64,000 nucleotides of DNA from Pseudodesulfovibrio thermohalotolerans (GTDB taxonomy: Bacteria > Desulfobacterota > Desulfovibrionia > Desulfovibrionales > Desulfovibrionaceae), in contig NZ_CP120635.1 of NCBI RefSeq assembly GCF_021353295.2, forward strand, positions 3,055,501 to 3,119,500, given 5' to 3'. Position 1 is the first letter of the stretch. Each line of letters starts with the position of its first letter. Below are positions 36,502 through 45,865 of the stretch, piece by piece. The notes beneath the pieces were generated by a model. It was not told the DNA's origin. It worked only from the letters and a program-made list of their open reading frames with translations, and did not search any database. The position numbers were made by a program, and so were the translations under genes.

Positions 36502-36647
36502 GCGACCTAAACCAAAAGGTTAAACACTTGTCCCGGTGCGGGACTCCCAGCCAACCCTTCAGTTTAAGCACGCCGGTATCTTTGAGAGCAAGGAACCGGA
36601 AACGGATATTTTTGTTTTTTTACAAGTATTGCTCCTGTCCAGTGAAA

Positions 36648-36774
36648 GTCCTCCCCACCCATCGGTTTGAGCCGATGGGCGGGGAGGACGGTTCCATGGG
36701 TGAGACAAATCGCCTGGGCGATTTGTCTCACCCATGGAACCTCACCCCAAAAGGAAACCCCGCCGAAGCGGGGT
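36648..36774. ncRNA. Array of three consecutive hairpins
   Basis: Hairpin 1: GTCCTCCCC-A-CCCATCGG (36648-36665), loop TTTGAG, CCGATGGG-C-GGGGAGGAC (36672-36689), an 18-position stem with one mismatch. Hairpin 2 starts at the next base: a perfect 25-bp inverted repeat, 36690-36714 and 36717-36741, spaced by 2 nt. Hairpin 3: CCCCGC-CGAA-GCGGGG (36758-36773). No gene fits. It may be a structured RNA, an origin-like element or a strong transcription barrier between the excisionase and the second recombinase. Type is a guess. Confidence 0.5.
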
Positions 36775-36778
36775 CCTG

Positions 36779-37738
36779 TCACTGACTACTGCCAAGGTAG
36801 GCATCGGACACATCCCGCCTTCCTGCGGAATGTCCTGCGGTCACTTCGATTTCGTCACGGGCTTCGGCGTCAAGCCGAGGCCATTCATCCCCTGCCACGT
36901 CATAAGCAGTTTGTTGGAAGACTTTTACTGAAGGGTGCTGATTGGGCGGTTGGAAGCCCGTGTGTTCAACGTACAGGCGGTGAAACCGTTCATGACGGTT
37001 GCTGTGCAGCGTCCACCCACTTTCTTTCTTGGTGAACCCGCAAAGCCTAGCCGCGTAGGACAGTTTTTCCTGCCACTTGTCGCCCATCCCTTCAGGCATG
37101 AGATTATGTACCCCCGGTCTGTTGGATTGGCTGGTATATGGCAACGCCCGTTCCAGGGCTTCCTGCTGCTTGTCGGACAGATTGGTCAGCGTCCTCGGCC
37201 GTCCCCCTTTCGTCCCATACTGGACGAGCAGGCTGCGGCCTTCCCTGTCCCAGTCCGTGACCAAATCGACTTTGGCCGACTCTTCTCGACGAAGACCAAG
37301 TTCCCATTGCAGGCGAATTTGGGCGGCACACCGGGGACCGTATTCATAGCCAAACTCGTTTTCCAGCTTGTCGATTGCCCCCTGCACGAAGGCGGGGGCA
37401 ACCGCTTTGCTGTTGGCGTTGGCAATGCTGCCCCGCCGGACGTCAAACGCGTCATTGGTCGGGCTGATGCCAGTATTTCCGTAGGCCTTGCAAAGGTCAC
37501 GGGCCGCCGAAAAAATTTCGGCGATGCGCCCGTCACCCTTGCCTTCTTCCTGCATTTGCCGGGCAACAGCCGCAAAATGCTTGTTCGTGACATTGGTCCA
37601 TTTGCGAACCCCGAACCCTTCACGGCGAAGCCGCTTGGCAAAGGCTCGGGCATTCTGACGGACCCTGTGCTGCTTCGAGCGCGAACCGGACAGGGTTGCC
37701 CTGTTCGCGCCCAGTACCAGACTGATGGATTTTGTCAT
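36779..37738 (-). CDS. Second tyrosine recombinase (Integrase_1 type)
   Basis: 319 aa; ATG with AAAGGAG six bases upstream. N-terminal SAM-like domain (RVRQNARAFAKRLRREGFGVRKWTNVTNKHFAAVARQMQEEGKGDGRIAEIF) is of the Phage_int_SAM_2 kind, and the catalytic part has LQWELGLRREESAKVDL (Arg), SNRHERFHRLYV (Arg box) and AGHSAGRRDVSDAYLG (His and Tyr). Similar proteins occur in integrating elements. Two recombinases in one island suggest either a composite element or a resolvase role for this one. Confidence 0.8.
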   Translation of the reverse strand: MTKSISLVLGANRATLSGSRSKQHRVRQNARAFAKRLRREGFGVRKWTNVTNKHFAAVARQMQEEGKGDGRIAEIFSAARDLCKAYGNTGISPTNDAFDVRRGSIANANSKAVAPAFVQGAIDKLENEFGYEYGPRCAAQIRLQWELGLRREESAKVDLVTDWDREGRSLLVQYGTKGGRPRTLTNLSDKQQEALERALPYTSQSNRPGVHNLMPEGMGDKWQEKLSYAARLCGFTKKESGWTLHSNRHERFHRLYVEHTGFQPPNQHPSVKVFQQTAYDVAGDEWPRLDAEARDEIEVTAGHSAGRRDVSDAYLGSSQ

Positions 37739-38113
37739 GAAATTCTCCTTTCTGAAGTTCGGGGCAGCGCCCCAGGACAAAGCAGGTCGGACCTTCCCCG
37801 TTTGCCGGGGAATGACCTGCCTATGGCGCGAATACGCCACACAACAACCGACACGGGACAAATCAATGTCCGTTTCCCACTGAAGGAAAATTCAAGAATC
37901 CATTTAATAGGGGGTGCCACCACGCAGACTCGTTCGTCCTGCGCATAAAGCGGTGGCCGTGGGGGAATTTCGACAACGGCAGATTTCTAGATACCTGTCG
38001 TTTGTCCGGCGGGGGTGCTGTGTTTCAGCCTGGCGTTTGGCTGTGAAAGTGTGCCGTTTGGAAATGAACGGCAGCGAAGTGTTTGGTGTTACGGCATGTT
38101 AGTGCCAACTTAA

Positions 38114-38153
38114 GCGTTCATCAGTTTAGACTGTCGTCGAAACTTATGAACGC
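38114..38153. repeat. Long inverted repeat, operator-like
   Basis: Arms of 14 bp (one mismatch) spaced by 12 bp. Could bind the XRE regulator, excisionase, or form part of an origin. Confidence 0.5.
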
Positions 38154-38495
38154 GCCTGAACGCGATTTACCTCCTTTGTATTACCGACGTAACCTATGGT
38201 TATGCTCCGAGGATACGACGCCACCAAAGCGGCGCGCAAGAGGCTGCGGCAAAAAATCTGCCTCTCACCGTTTTTATCGCTGCGAGCATGACTCAAGCAG
38301 TCGCCGGGGAAAGGCCAAGCCCTTCGGGCGGACCCTTCGCGGTCCGGCCTTGCCCCGACGACTTTGCTTGCGTCGTCATTTACGCAGGCGACGGCGAGAG
38401 GGATGGCGACTCCGGCTCAAGGGATATGCCTTGGTCCTGCCTCACCCATTCAAGAAAGGCTAGAAAGTGCTTTGCCATTTTTTTCGATTCAGTTA

Positions 38496-38539
38496 TTAAT
38501 AAACTAATTGCGTTACGACATTAATAAGGTAGTTAATAA
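38496..38539. promoter_or_regulatory. Three TTAATAA boxes before XRE gene
   Basis: TTAATAA at 38496, 38521 and 38533, the last just before the ATG of the XRE gene. AT-rich repeats here could be an autoregulatory operator (C-protein-like). Confidence 0.45.
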
Positions 38540-38542
38540 ACC

Positions 38543-39031
38543 ATGTCTGAAAATCAAGTCGTCGACCTCACCCCTGAAAAAACCCCGGAACAATCTCTCA
38601 AGGAAGAAGTCGGGCTTTATCTGAAGCTTGTCCGGGATACTCAGGGCAAACCTTTGAACTGGGTCGCCCAGAAGTTGGGATACTCCAACTCGTTCATATC
38701 CCAGATCGAGAAAGGGCGCGCTCCCATTCCGCTGGATCGGGTCCTAGACTTTTCCTTGGCCTATGACCTCCCCATACCGGAGTTCGTTCGTATCGTTCTC
38801 GTCACCATGCACAACGACACGTATAAGGCGTTGATGAGCATACTGGAAAATGATCCGGAAATGGCCCATGCAGCTAAGCAGTGCCACTCGACGAACGATG
38901 CGAAACTACGAGCCAAACGACGTAAAGCCCTCAATCCGGGACTGAGCTCAAAGTCCCTTGATCGGATGCGAGAATTCATCCTGAAAAACCAAAAACCGGC
39001 ATACGGGAAACCGATGGCAGGCGACGCTTGA
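38543..39031 (+). CDS. XRE-family regulator
   Basis: 162 aa. HTH_3 fold at about residues 22-80: EEVGLYLKLVRDTQGKPLNWVAQKLGYSNSFISQIEKGRAPIPLDRVLDFSLAYDLP. The C-terminal 75 residues are charged and unidentified. It ends TTGA, overlapping the methylase start. Similar placement to controller proteins of R-M systems, so it may time expression of the methylase. Confidence 0.85.
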   Translation: MSENQVVDLTPEKTPEQSLKEEVGLYLKLVRDTQGKPLNWVAQKLGYSNSFISQIEKGRAPIPLDRVLDFSLAYDLPIPEFVRIVLVTMHNDTYKALMSILENDPEMAHAAKQCHSTNDAKLRAKRRKALNPGLSSKSLDRMREFILKNQKPAYGKPMAGDA

Positions 39032-39765
39032 AAGACCTTCGGAAACAAGACTATCTGGGAGTGACTTCATCTTCGGAAGACGGCGACATCCACAACAATG
39101 ACGCATACCTGTTTTTGGAGAATTGTCCTGCCCATCGGTACGAAGCCATAATCACGGACCCGCCCTACGAAATCGGAATTGCAAGCAAGGAATGGGATTG
39201 TAAAGAGCTACAGATCGACGTCCTGGCTTACCAGTTCCATCGGGTCCTGAAACCTGGAGGCAATGTTTTTGTCTTCTGCTCGGACTTCCAATTCGGCACC
39301 TGGTATCGAGAGCTCTCCCGCTACTTCACCAAGTTGCGCAAGTATGCTTGGTGCAAGCCTGATTCGGTCGGATACAACAAAGGTATGTTTCAGGAAAGCT
39401 TTGAACTCGGGCTGCATGCCTGCTCGGACGATTCATACTTCGACATGGGGAATTATTATAAAAATCATACCGTCACAGGAAAAACATCGGGAAAGGAACG
39501 GATAATGCCAGACCCAGATGAAGAGTGGACAAAGGGAAAAGGCTCCAAGGCCCTTCATCCCACTCAAAAATCTCTGGAGGTAATCAAAAACCTGGTTACC
39601 GCATTGAGCAAAGAAGGCGACACGATTCTTGATCCCTTTTCCGGCACCGGTACTCTAGGGGTCGCAGCCAAGCAGTTGGGCAGGAAATTTGAACTGGTCG
39701 AGTATGGATTCCGAAACCACATTGCGGCTTGGGATAGGATTCTGGGGAGAGATTTAACCAGCTAG
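39028..39765 (+). CDS. DNA methyltransferase, DPPY type
   Basis: 245 aa from a TTG overlapping the XRE stop. DPPY motif at about residue 45 (AIITDPPYEIG), target-region middle, and C-terminal HPTQKSLEVIKNLVTALSKEGDTILDPFSGTGTLGVAAKQLGRKFELVE with FSGTGT (SAM-binding). The order DPPY then FxGxG marks the beta class; it methylates adenine N6 or cytosine N4. No restriction enzyme is coded beside it on this strand. Either an orphan or the partner of the convergent operon. Confidence 0.88.
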   Translation: MKDLRKQDYLGVTSSSEDGDIHNNDAYLFLENCPAHRYEAIITDPPYEIGIASKEWDCKELQIDVLAYQFHRVLKPGGNVFVFCSDFQFGTWYRELSRYFTKLRKYAWCKPDSVGYNKGMFQESFELGLHACSDDSYFDMGNYYKNHTVTGKTSGKERIMPDPDEEWTKGKGSKALHPTQKSLEVIKNLVTALSKEGDTILDPFSGTGTLGVAAKQLGRKFELVEYGFRNHIAAWDRILGRDLTS

Positions 39766-39869
39766 AGGCATTAACAATCAAACGTTCGTTGGTAGCCACC
39801 GCAAACGCCCATCAGAGTTTGATGGAAATTTCGTGTGACTTCATTAGAGCTTATAATCTTCGATCCGTC

Positions 39870-41684
39870 CTACTGTTCCTTTTCCCCCGAGAAATTAACA
39901 AAATCGACCCCGATTCTGGAATTCCAATCACCAGTAATCGTTAAAAATCTACTGGCATATTCCGGACGCAACTGTCCTATTACCTCGAATTCGTGTTCAT
40001 GAAATACCAAAGAAGGACTCCCATCGTGCTCTTCGGTACAAATCGTTTTCAACGTCAGTGTGCTGTCGTCATTCAGATATCCGCCGTCTTGTGTGTAAAA
40101 GATATAGGACTGCGGCTGTCGGCTGTTTCCTTGGAGGATTTGGAATGCTTGTATTTTACCATCGACATTGATGAATAAATGGTTAGCTTGCGTCGCAACC
40201 GACAACACTCGGTCCAATTTTGCGTCACGCTGAATTCTCAACGCTTCGAAATAGTTGGCCGGAGACAACAGCCCCCTATATCCGCCCCCCTTTTTATCTC
40301 TTCCCGGGACAAGGTCGCAGGCAGGCGTAGCGCAAATCCAGATACGATTTTTCTTATCTTTTTGGCGAAAAATCATCCCCGTCGTCATGTGCCCGGTTTC
40401 CAAGGGTTGGCAGCAAAGGGTTGCGTTGACGTTTAGGAAAAACTGCCGCTCATCTTCACATTTGAGCTTTTCCAACTTTGTAGCAAGATTGAATTGATTT
40501 TCCTCGGCACAAGAGTCGGTACAATGCGATAATAAACGGCTACCAAAATCCGTTGTTCTCTTTTGGACCTCGAAGGAAAGTACCGAAAGTGCCTTTCTCA
40601 TCAAATCGCCAAATCTCAACTCCGAAACCCTTTCCGAATTCGATGCACGGCACTCGGCCGTCAAGGCACGATAAAGCAAAGCGGCACGGGTTTCCTTGTC
40701 CCCGAAGGCTTGTTCGAGAATATTCGTCCCTCCCTCCTTCAACGTGTTGATGCTTTTGTGAATAAGCATCGATATGGGGGATGGGACATACGTCGTCAAA
40801 CAGTCTTTCAAAATTCCCAGCAGAGTCTTTACAGTGGCTTCTGCTTTGTTTTTATGGACGACGGCGATGAAGACTCCCTTGCCACATATCCAAGGTGACT
40901 GGTCCGAGGCCGTCCCGCAGCCTCGCAAAAGGGAATCCACACGCACGGGACTGTTCGGGAATCTTGTGTTCGCGTATGCCTCAAATGCGTTTTCGAGATC
41001 CTCTTCTTTCGGTGAGCCTTTCAATTCCTGTTTTTTATACCAATCCGCGAGAGGAGCTAATTCACCGGAAAGATAATCGGCCAAATATCCCCCAAGCACT
41101 TCTCCAGGAATTTCCCCGAGACGTCGAGCTGCTCCCTTACTTATTTTTGCCTGCTCGTTTTTCCCGCGAAGGAAATGCGCGATTTCATGCGCGACCTCAA
41201 ACGGGTCGTTGTTGGTATAAACGACTACCAAGTTGAACCTTTTAGTATTGTTCAACAGTTCGAGGATCTCCAGCGCAGATCGTCCGCTATCCGTTTTGTC
41301 ATCCAAGATGAAATCAAGAACCACGAAGTCGGCTTTATTGATAAAACTTGCCTCTTTTTCATAGCCGAGCGCGGTTTTGGCAGTATTCTCAACATCGAAG
41401 ATGTACCCACACTCCCGGCATGACCGGGTCAAATTCAACGCGCGTTCGACATCGGGCAGAATCGGCTCTTCTCCACTATCAACAGAACGCTTCTGCTTGC
41501 CTGCGAAGAGGTCTGCATACTGCGCATCATCTTCCTGCTTCAGGGCTTCAGCGTCGGGGACGACCTCTTCGGTTTCAATTCCGTTGATTGCGTCGGCATA
41601 CGTCGGAAATTTGTCGTCGATGAACAAGACGCTTTTAATCGGGTCGATGTATACTTCCTGGATCAGTTCGGCAGCATTAGGCAT
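39870..41684 (-). CDS. Receiver-domain protein with unknown effector region
   Basis: 604 aa. Residues 15-175 look like a response-regulator receiver with a long insert between strands 1 and 3: acidic pair D23-D24 (SVLFIDDKF), phosphoacceptor D124 (FVVLDFILDD) and T157 (VVVYTNN). Residues 180-604 match no domain I know; a CxxC-like CRECG precedes the acceptor and there are Cys in the C-terminal part (CDLVPGR). Overlaps by eight bases the GHKL ATPase gene, so the two work as sensor and response protein. The effect of phosphorylation is unknown. Confidence 0.7.
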   Translation of the reverse strand: MPNAAELIQEVYIDPIKSVLFIDDKFPTYADAINGIETEEVVPDAEALKQEDDAQYADLFAGKQKRSVDSGEEPILPDVERALNLTRSCRECGYIFDVENTAKTALGYEKEASFINKADFVVLDFILDDKTDSGRSALEILELLNNTKRFNLVVVYTNNDPFEVAHEIAHFLRGKNEQAKISKGAARRLGEIPGEVLGGYLADYLSGELAPLADWYKKQELKGSPKEEDLENAFEAYANTRFPNSPVRVDSLLRGCGTASDQSPWICGKGVFIAVVHKNKAEATVKTLLGILKDCLTTYVPSPISMLIHKSINTLKEGGTNILEQAFGDKETRAALLYRALTAECRASNSERVSELRFGDLMRKALSVLSFEVQKRTTDFGSRLLSHCTDSCAEENQFNLATKLEKLKCEDERQFFLNVNATLCCQPLETGHMTTGMIFRQKDKKNRIWICATPACDLVPGRDKKGGGYRGLLSPANYFEALRIQRDAKLDRVLSVATQANHLFINVDGKIQAFQILQGNSRQPQSYIFYTQDGGYLNDDSTLTLKTICTEEHDGSPSLVFHEHEFEVIGQLRPEYASRFLTITGDWNSRIGVDFVNFSGEKEQ

Positions 41685-44616
41685 TTTCGGCGTCCTTGAA
41701 TTCGATGACGAAATTTGCTCCTTCCAAAGGATGCGGGTCGGAGTCCTTGGCGTATCTTATCGTATGGTGAGCAACGGCCAGGTTTTGGCGGCACAAATAC
41801 AGCCCGACACCACGACCGTTGGTTCTTCGTGTAAAAAACAACTGAAACAGGTTTTCCAAATCGTCCTTGTCGACACCCTTGCCGGTGTCCGACACGACGG
41901 CTTTCCCGTCTATGAAATCCAATTGGACGATCCGCCTTTCTCCGAACTGGACCCAGTAAAGAGAATTGTTCACCAGATTGATGAAAGTGGGATAAATCCG
42001 AGAGGGTAGATCGCGAATGGCCAATCTTTCGAAAGCAGGCGTTACGATGAAATCGATACGGAACTTTTCAAAGGTATCCCCGAAAAACTCGCGGAGATAA
42101 TCGCCGATCTCTTTGCCTGTGATACGGATACGATTACGATATGCCGTTTTCTTCAAAGGGGTGAGAAAACGCAGACGATCCGTCAGCTGGGAAAAAGCTT
42201 CGAGGGCATTTTTGTATGTCGTCAAGTCTCTGACCGCTTTGGGCATTCGACGGAGATAGGTGGAGACTTGCGATTCCAGAGCCTCAAGTTCGTGACCTAT
42301 GATTTCCACGCTGATACCCAACTGGGCGACGCTATGGAGGAGCTGGACCTTTTCTTCCAGTTTGGCGTTTTCCTGATCGGTCCAGAAAAATGCGCCTTCG
42401 ATATCCACATCCTCGACGACCTGGGAAAGACTGTTGATGATGGCGGAATACTTAATTTCGAAGTCGTCGCGAAGCTCGGCATGTTTGGCATCCAACAAGT
42501 TTAAAACCGGAGCCAACCCCTCGCCTTGCTCCAATCGCTTGACGGCCAACGCTGCATTTTTATTGTAAAGCTTTCTGTCTTCAAACGCATTGTTGTCCCA
42601 TCGGACACGGAGCGAGTCCAAGTTATCTTTTATCGTTTTCAGATAGCCGTTGATTTGGCTGGAAAGCCGCGATTCGTTACTGTGAAAACGGCTTAACACA
42701 ATACGTTTAGGATCCCCTAAAAGCCCTTCTGCTTCGCATTTTGCCAAGTCTTTTTTAAGGGTCTCGAGTGCGGAACAAAATTCTCCATATGCGTCTCGAA
42801 AAGCCCTGTAGTCTTCCTCATTTTTGCCCAACGTAGCAGGACGGTTGGGCAGTCGAATCTCATCTCTTAATTCGTTGAACTGGTTCAGCCTTTCCTGAAT
42901 TTGAGCCAACGCCTGGGCATCTCGATTTTTTTGCGCAACATCAAAAAGCTCGATGCACGCTATGGCTTCGTCTCGGCCACCGATAGTTTTGGGAAGAGCC
43001 TGCTTCAGGGCTCTAGAAAAGTTCCTCTGATTGCGTTTTCGTGCCGTTTCCGCCGCCCGCTGCATAGCCAAATTACGTTTTTCGATGTCGGGCAGTTCGA
43101 TGGAGCGCAGTTCAGAGTTCGTTCCAAAAAATTGCCTTGCCGTTTGCTTCAAAACGTTAACGACAAGATCAACCATGTCTCGGCGCGCTTTATTGTCTAC
43201 AAGCCCCTCGCGCCCTGCTTTATCCTTTAGATATGGATTTTCCTCTGCGGTAAAGGAGACTCGGCCGAAACTACGCCGATAGGAGTAAAACTCACGGCCG
43301 GCGTGCCGCGTCCTCCGTCCTTCAATACCAAAGATATCGGCATGTTCTCTCCCGTACGGCATAACACGAAGAGCATCACGGTAAATGCATATTCCTCCGT
43401 ACTTGTCGGCTTGGGACATTATTGAACTATATTCTTCCTCTGAATGGGTCGTAGATTTGTAGTTTTGCTCAATCGTACCAATGCAAAACTTGAACGGTCC
43501 CAACCTTCCTCTGCCTTGGCTTCTGAGGAGCCTGGATGGACGGATTTCAACATCTCCCCTTTCTTTACCAAAGGCCTTTATTGCCCCAGTAAAAACACCT
43601 CGTTCATCAAACTGACCATCAACATAATGTTCAAGTGCATGGAGTTCCTCCAGAGAAAAGCAGTCATCGGACCGGACAATCGTATATTCAGGCTTATCTC
43701 TTTTATGAATAGTAGTACGGTAATCAAAAAAAAGATCCTGTTCTTCAAAGGGATCAATAAAATTGACTAGGGTTTCAACCAAGGCTTGCTTGACCTTATC
43801 GCCGTCCTCGCCCTCGTACTCGTCTCGAACCCAACGGCCCAGTTCGTCATTTACGTCAATGGCAAACATAGCCGTTCCGTGGATGTCGTACTCTGAGGCC
43901 TTCTTCATCAAATCCCACCAGGGGAAAACGTGATCCCATTGCAGAATCGAAAAATCGTCAAAGGCCAATATGGCCTCGCGGGTGGTCTGGTCTACCTCTT
44001 TGTCCTGCTGTCGCTCCAGTTCGTCAAAGCTGTCCCAGGCAGCGCTCAAACGTTTTATCTTACCTTCATCGGCTCCATCCCAACCAAGATTTTCCTTCAA
44101 CGCTTGAAACATTTCAGGGAGTTGTTCAGACAGCTCTTTTATCTCTCCAAATTCGGCGATGGGAAATTCAACGTCGGAGATGAGTAGAAAAGGATTTTCA
44201 AAAAAACGCCAATCGACGAGAATCGCGGCAAAGGAATTCCCTTCCCGCTTCGTTACGACCAAGGTCATTGGGGCAAGATAGGCAGCGGAAAGCCGGCCTA
44301 TGCCTTTTTCGCCTTGCGTTTCCCGTTTGGGAAGGCCGAAACGGTCTTCCGGCCTGCTATCTTTGCGGACCTTGCTTTCCGTACCGATAACAAGCCAGTT
44401 GTCCAATAACTCCTGCGCGTTCATGCCGTGCCCGTTATCCATGACGGCTGCGATAGGAGTTTTACCGTCGAAGATGTGTAGCTCGACGTTTCGAGCATAG
44501 GCATCGTAGGCGTTTTTCCAAAGTTCGCTTACAGCAGTGGGAGCATCGGCAATTTGCCCTCGCCCCAGGTGATCTATGGTGCGCGCACGTGTCTGAAAAC
44601 TGGCCTTATTTATCAT
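41677..44616 (-). CDS. Dual GHKL ATPase with histidine-kinase core
   Basis: 979 aa. The N-terminal half is an Hsp90/MutL/MORC-like GHKL domain: SELWKNAYDAY (N-box, N35/D38), VMDNGHGMN (G1), TQGEKGIGRLS (G2). A long helical and coiled middle follows (about 540-740, KRNLAMQRAAETARKRNQRN and later). The C-terminal part has VEIIGHELEALESQV, a HisKA-like H-box, then a second GHKL: NLVNNSLYWV (N), SDTGKGVD (G1), GRGVGLYLCRQN (G2). So it has a DNA- or protein-clamp type head and a histidine kinase tail. Next to a receiver protein and to dcm/vsr. Likely a phage- or DNA-state sensor; inference. Confidence 0.82.
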   Translation of the reverse strand: MINKASFQTRARTIDHLGRGQIADAPTAVSELWKNAYDAYARNVELHIFDGKTPIAAVMDNGHGMNAQELLDNWLVIGTESKVRKDSRPEDRFGLPKRETQGEKGIGRLSAAYLAPMTLVVTKREGNSFAAILVDWRFFENPFLLISDVEFPIAEFGEIKELSEQLPEMFQALKENLGWDGADEGKIKRLSAAWDSFDELERQQDKEVDQTTREAILAFDDFSILQWDHVFPWWDLMKKASEYDIHGTAMFAIDVNDELGRWVRDEYEGEDGDKVKQALVETLVNFIDPFEEQDLFFDYRTTIHKRDKPEYTIVRSDDCFSLEELHALEHYVDGQFDERGVFTGAIKAFGKERGDVEIRPSRLLRSQGRGRLGPFKFCIGTIEQNYKSTTHSEEEYSSIMSQADKYGGICIYRDALRVMPYGREHADIFGIEGRRTRHAGREFYSYRRSFGRVSFTAEENPYLKDKAGREGLVDNKARRDMVDLVVNVLKQTARQFFGTNSELRSIELPDIEKRNLAMQRAAETARKRNQRNFSRALKQALPKTIGGRDEAIACIELFDVAQKNRDAQALAQIQERLNQFNELRDEIRLPNRPATLGKNEEDYRAFRDAYGEFCSALETLKKDLAKCEAEGLLGDPKRIVLSRFHSNESRLSSQINGYLKTIKDNLDSLRVRWDNNAFEDRKLYNKNAALAVKRLEQGEGLAPVLNLLDAKHAELRDDFEIKYSAIINSLSQVVEDVDIEGAFFWTDQENAKLEEKVQLLHSVAQLGISVEIIGHELEALESQVSTYLRRMPKAVRDLTTYKNALEAFSQLTDRLRFLTPLKKTAYRNRIRITGKEIGDYLREFFGDTFEKFRIDFIVTPAFERLAIRDLPSRIYPTFINLVNNSLYWVQFGERRIVQLDFIDGKAVVSDTGKGVDKDDLENLFQLFFTRRTNGRGVGLYLCRQNLAVAHHTIRYAKDSDPHPLEGANFVIEFKDAENA

Positions 44617-44680
44617 CGTTCAGCCTATATCAACCGATTGTAAAAAAGAAAACCCTCCACACAATGTCGGGCAAATTCAA

Positions 44681-45787
44681 TCAAGCGTCTTGAAGGGCCT
44701 GAGTGATGGTCTTCAACACGGCCACGCCCAAGCGTATCGGTACGGCATTTCCTACCTGGGTTCCGCTGGCCATCAAGCCGCCGTGAAATATAAAGGTCTC
44801 CGGGAAAGTCTGAAACCGTGCAGCATGTCTTACTGTGATCCCGTGGTGTTCCGTAGGATGCAAAAATCGTCCTTTCGATGGGTTGATGCACGCAGTCGTC
44901 ATCGTCGGCCCCGGTCGAGTGGGATCAATCCGTCCATATACGTCTTTATGCCCATTATGCTGACGATGGCATGGGAGTATGCGCCCCGATTGTTGCCGGC
45001 TTCCGCCGTTTAACGGCGTACTTTCGAATACCTTCACCATTTCCGGAGTATGGTTCATGTGGATGCTGTTCGGATCGTCGGGATCAATCGGAAGGGAGAA
45101 TACTTCCGAAGCTGTCCGCCAAGCAGGTAGTCCTTCGATGAGCACTTCTTCGGACTCCGGGGCGAAATGGGTCGGGGCCGGCGGCCACTGAAGTCTGTAG
45201 GGAACCTTGTCCCGAAAGCCCAAAATGAAAACCCGTTTTCTGTTTTGGGGAACGCCGTAGTCCTTGGCGTTGATGACTTGAGGGGGAAGAACTTCGTATC
45301 CGCCTTCGGCGGCCAGCTCATAGAATTTATTCAAATACCGCTCATGACGGGGCCAAAGCAATCCGGGAACATTCTCGACCACGAACGCCTTGGGACGCAA
45401 CGCATTCAAATAGCTAAAGTAATGCAACAGCAGAGCATTTCTGGGGTCGTCGACACCTGCGTCTTTTATTCGATGCGTGGAAAAGCCCTGGCAAGGGGGG
45501 CCTCCCATCAAAACATCGATGCAGCCAGGTTCGATTCCGGCTGATTTTATGAATTTTTCGACGGGAAGTTGTGTGATGTCGTCCGAAAACAGCTTGGGCG
45601 GGTTGGGCTTTTTCTCGACAAGATTGGCCCGGTAGGTCTTGCAGGCATTTTGATTGTTTTCAATGGCAGCGACGACTTGTATGCCGCTCTCCTTTGCAGC
45701 CTCGGAAAAACCGCCTGCCCCGGCGAACAGGTCCACCGCACATAACCTACGAAGTTCATGACGATTTCGCGCCGAGATGTTGACCAT
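44681..45787 (-). CDS. DNA cytosine-5 methyltransferase
   Basis: 368 aa from ATG 45787 with GAAGGG upstream; a TTG six bp earlier is possible. Ten motifs typical of C5-MTases: LCAVDLFAGAGGFSEAAKESG (I), MGGPPCQGFSTH (IV, catalytic Cys), VVENVPGLL (VI), NAKDYGVPQNRKRVFILGF (VIII) and MASGTQVGNAVPIRLG (X). The specificity region is short. Behind vsr and ahead of the GHKL gene on the same strand. Confidence 0.93.
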   Translation of the reverse strand: MVNISARNRHELRRLCAVDLFAGAGGFSEAAKESGIQVVAAIENNQNACKTYRANLVEKKPNPPKLFSDDITQLPVEKFIKSAGIEPGCIDVLMGGPPCQGFSTHRIKDAGVDDPRNALLLHYFSYLNALRPKAFVVENVPGLLWPRHERYLNKFYELAAEGGYEVLPPQVINAKDYGVPQNRKRVFILGFRDKVPYRLQWPPAPTHFAPESEEVLIEGLPAWRTASEVFSLPIDPDDPNSIHMNHTPEMVKVFESTPLNGGSRQQSGRILPCHRQHNGHKDVYGRIDPTRPGPTMTTACINPSKGRFLHPTEHHGITVRHAARFQTFPETFIFHGGLMASGTQVGNAVPIRLGVAVLKTITQALQDA

Positions 45788-45865
45788 ACCCAAATACCCT
45801 TCAGTGCTTTTGAAAAGAATTTGGTTCTTTTTTGCAAAAAACTCAAGGATTATTAACTTATTACT

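Larger units (their letters stand above)
37739..38542. other. Gene-poor regulatory stretch in island
   Basis: About 800 bp without a supported gene; the frames that stay open are rich in Arg and Ser and look non-coding. It holds the inverted repeat GCGTTCATCAGTTT / AAACTTATGAACGC (38114-38153) with 12-nt spacer and one mismatch, and three TTAATAA boxes upstream of the XRE gene. Confidence 0.55.

Noticed and set aside
38083-38463. 126-codon frame on the plus strand in the island
   Set aside because: Arg/Ser-rich composition, crosses the inverted repeat, no ribosome site.
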